This document shows positions 6,144-6,270 of a DNA stretch of 6,270 bases, piece by piece. The notes below the pieces were generated by a model, which worked only from the letters and a program-made list of their open reading frames with translations, did no database searches and was not told the origin of the DNA. Source of the stretch: Desulfobacteraceae bacterium (GTDB taxonomy: Bacteria > Desulfobacterota > Desulfobacteria > Desulfobacterales > SURF-7). The stretch's first letter is position 1. Every line of letters starts with the position of its first letter. The translations under genes and the position numbers were made by a program. The stretch covers positions 1 through 6,270 of the forward strand of contig JAUXBD010000094.1 of the NCBI GenBank assembly GCA_030619585.1. The letters are read 5' to 3'.

Positions 6144-6270
6144 TATTTTTCATCATAAAAGCGGCAGCCTCCCTAGTTTTGACAACTCTTGGTATTTTAT
6201 ACTGATTGGCTGACGCTGTAGTGGTTTCAATGGCAAACTGCCTTAAACCTTGGAATGAAGTCGGATCGTA
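6130..6270 (-). CDS. C-terminal part of an unidentified protein entering from outside the window
   Basis: The frame is open from the window edge for 46 codons and ends NNEFV before TAA. It contains FQGLRQFAIETTTASANQY and KIPRVVKTREAAAFMM, which look like genuine globular coding sequence with no low complexity. I do not recognise the family. It lies directly upstream of the pilT-like operon on the same strand. Its end overlaps a second coding-like frame (6143-6027), so the stop at 6130-6132 may be premature, caused by one base gained in the A5 run (T5 on the + strand, 6146-6150). A pilus-related ATPase paralogue is possible from context only. The rest of the gene is outside the window. Confidence 0.55.
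   Translation of the reverse strand, partial: YDPTSFQGLRQFAIETTTASANQYKIPRVVKTREAAAFMMKNNEFV

Overview
The window looks like a chromosomal piece from a Desulfobacterota-type (former Deltaproteobacteria) genome. This is inferred from protein style, from the pairing of an ftsH-folP cluster with an unusual PilT-family ATPase, and from two kinds of short-word intergenic repeats often seen in such genomes. No rRNA or other taxonomic marker is present, so the assignment is tentative. No tRNA, CRISPR array, insertion sequence or phage gene is visible.

Layout. On the + strand, positions 1-2918 hold a tight three-gene run: the 3' two thirds of ftsH (its 5' end lies outside the window), folP (dihydropteroate synthase) and coaX (type III pantothenate kinase). 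The gaps are 28 and 13 nt. The run joins membrane protein quality control with folate and coenzyme A synthesis and looks like a housekeeping operon. Positions 2919-3050 are a convergent intergenic region. It is occupied by an imperfect inverted repeat built of GAACATC-like words, and the right arm of that repeat also encodes the last ten residues of the neighbouring gene.

On the - strand (read from high to low coordinates), positions 5885-3051 hold a second three-gene operon. It contains a PilT-subfamily type IV pilus ATPase, a two-domain protein with an N-terminal zinc ribbon, an acidic linker and a receiver-like domain that appears degenerate, and a metallo-beta-lactamase-fold hydrolase. 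The last two genes overlap by 4 nt (ATGA). Because of the order, the zinc-ribbon/receiver protein may be an accessory or regulator of the pilus motor. The role of the hydrolase is unknown.

Upstream of the pilT-like gene, the gap is almost filled by twelve tandem 9-bp units (5915-6022). Beyond it, two overlapping - strand reading frames (6270-6130 and 6143-6027) look like coding sequence. They are best explained as the 3' end of one gene split by a frameshift near a run of five A's. The most noteworthy items are this split gene, the 9-bp repeat in the pilT leader, the repeat-derived C-terminus of the hydrolase, and the zinc-ribbon/pseudo-receiver protein coupled to the pilus ATPase.
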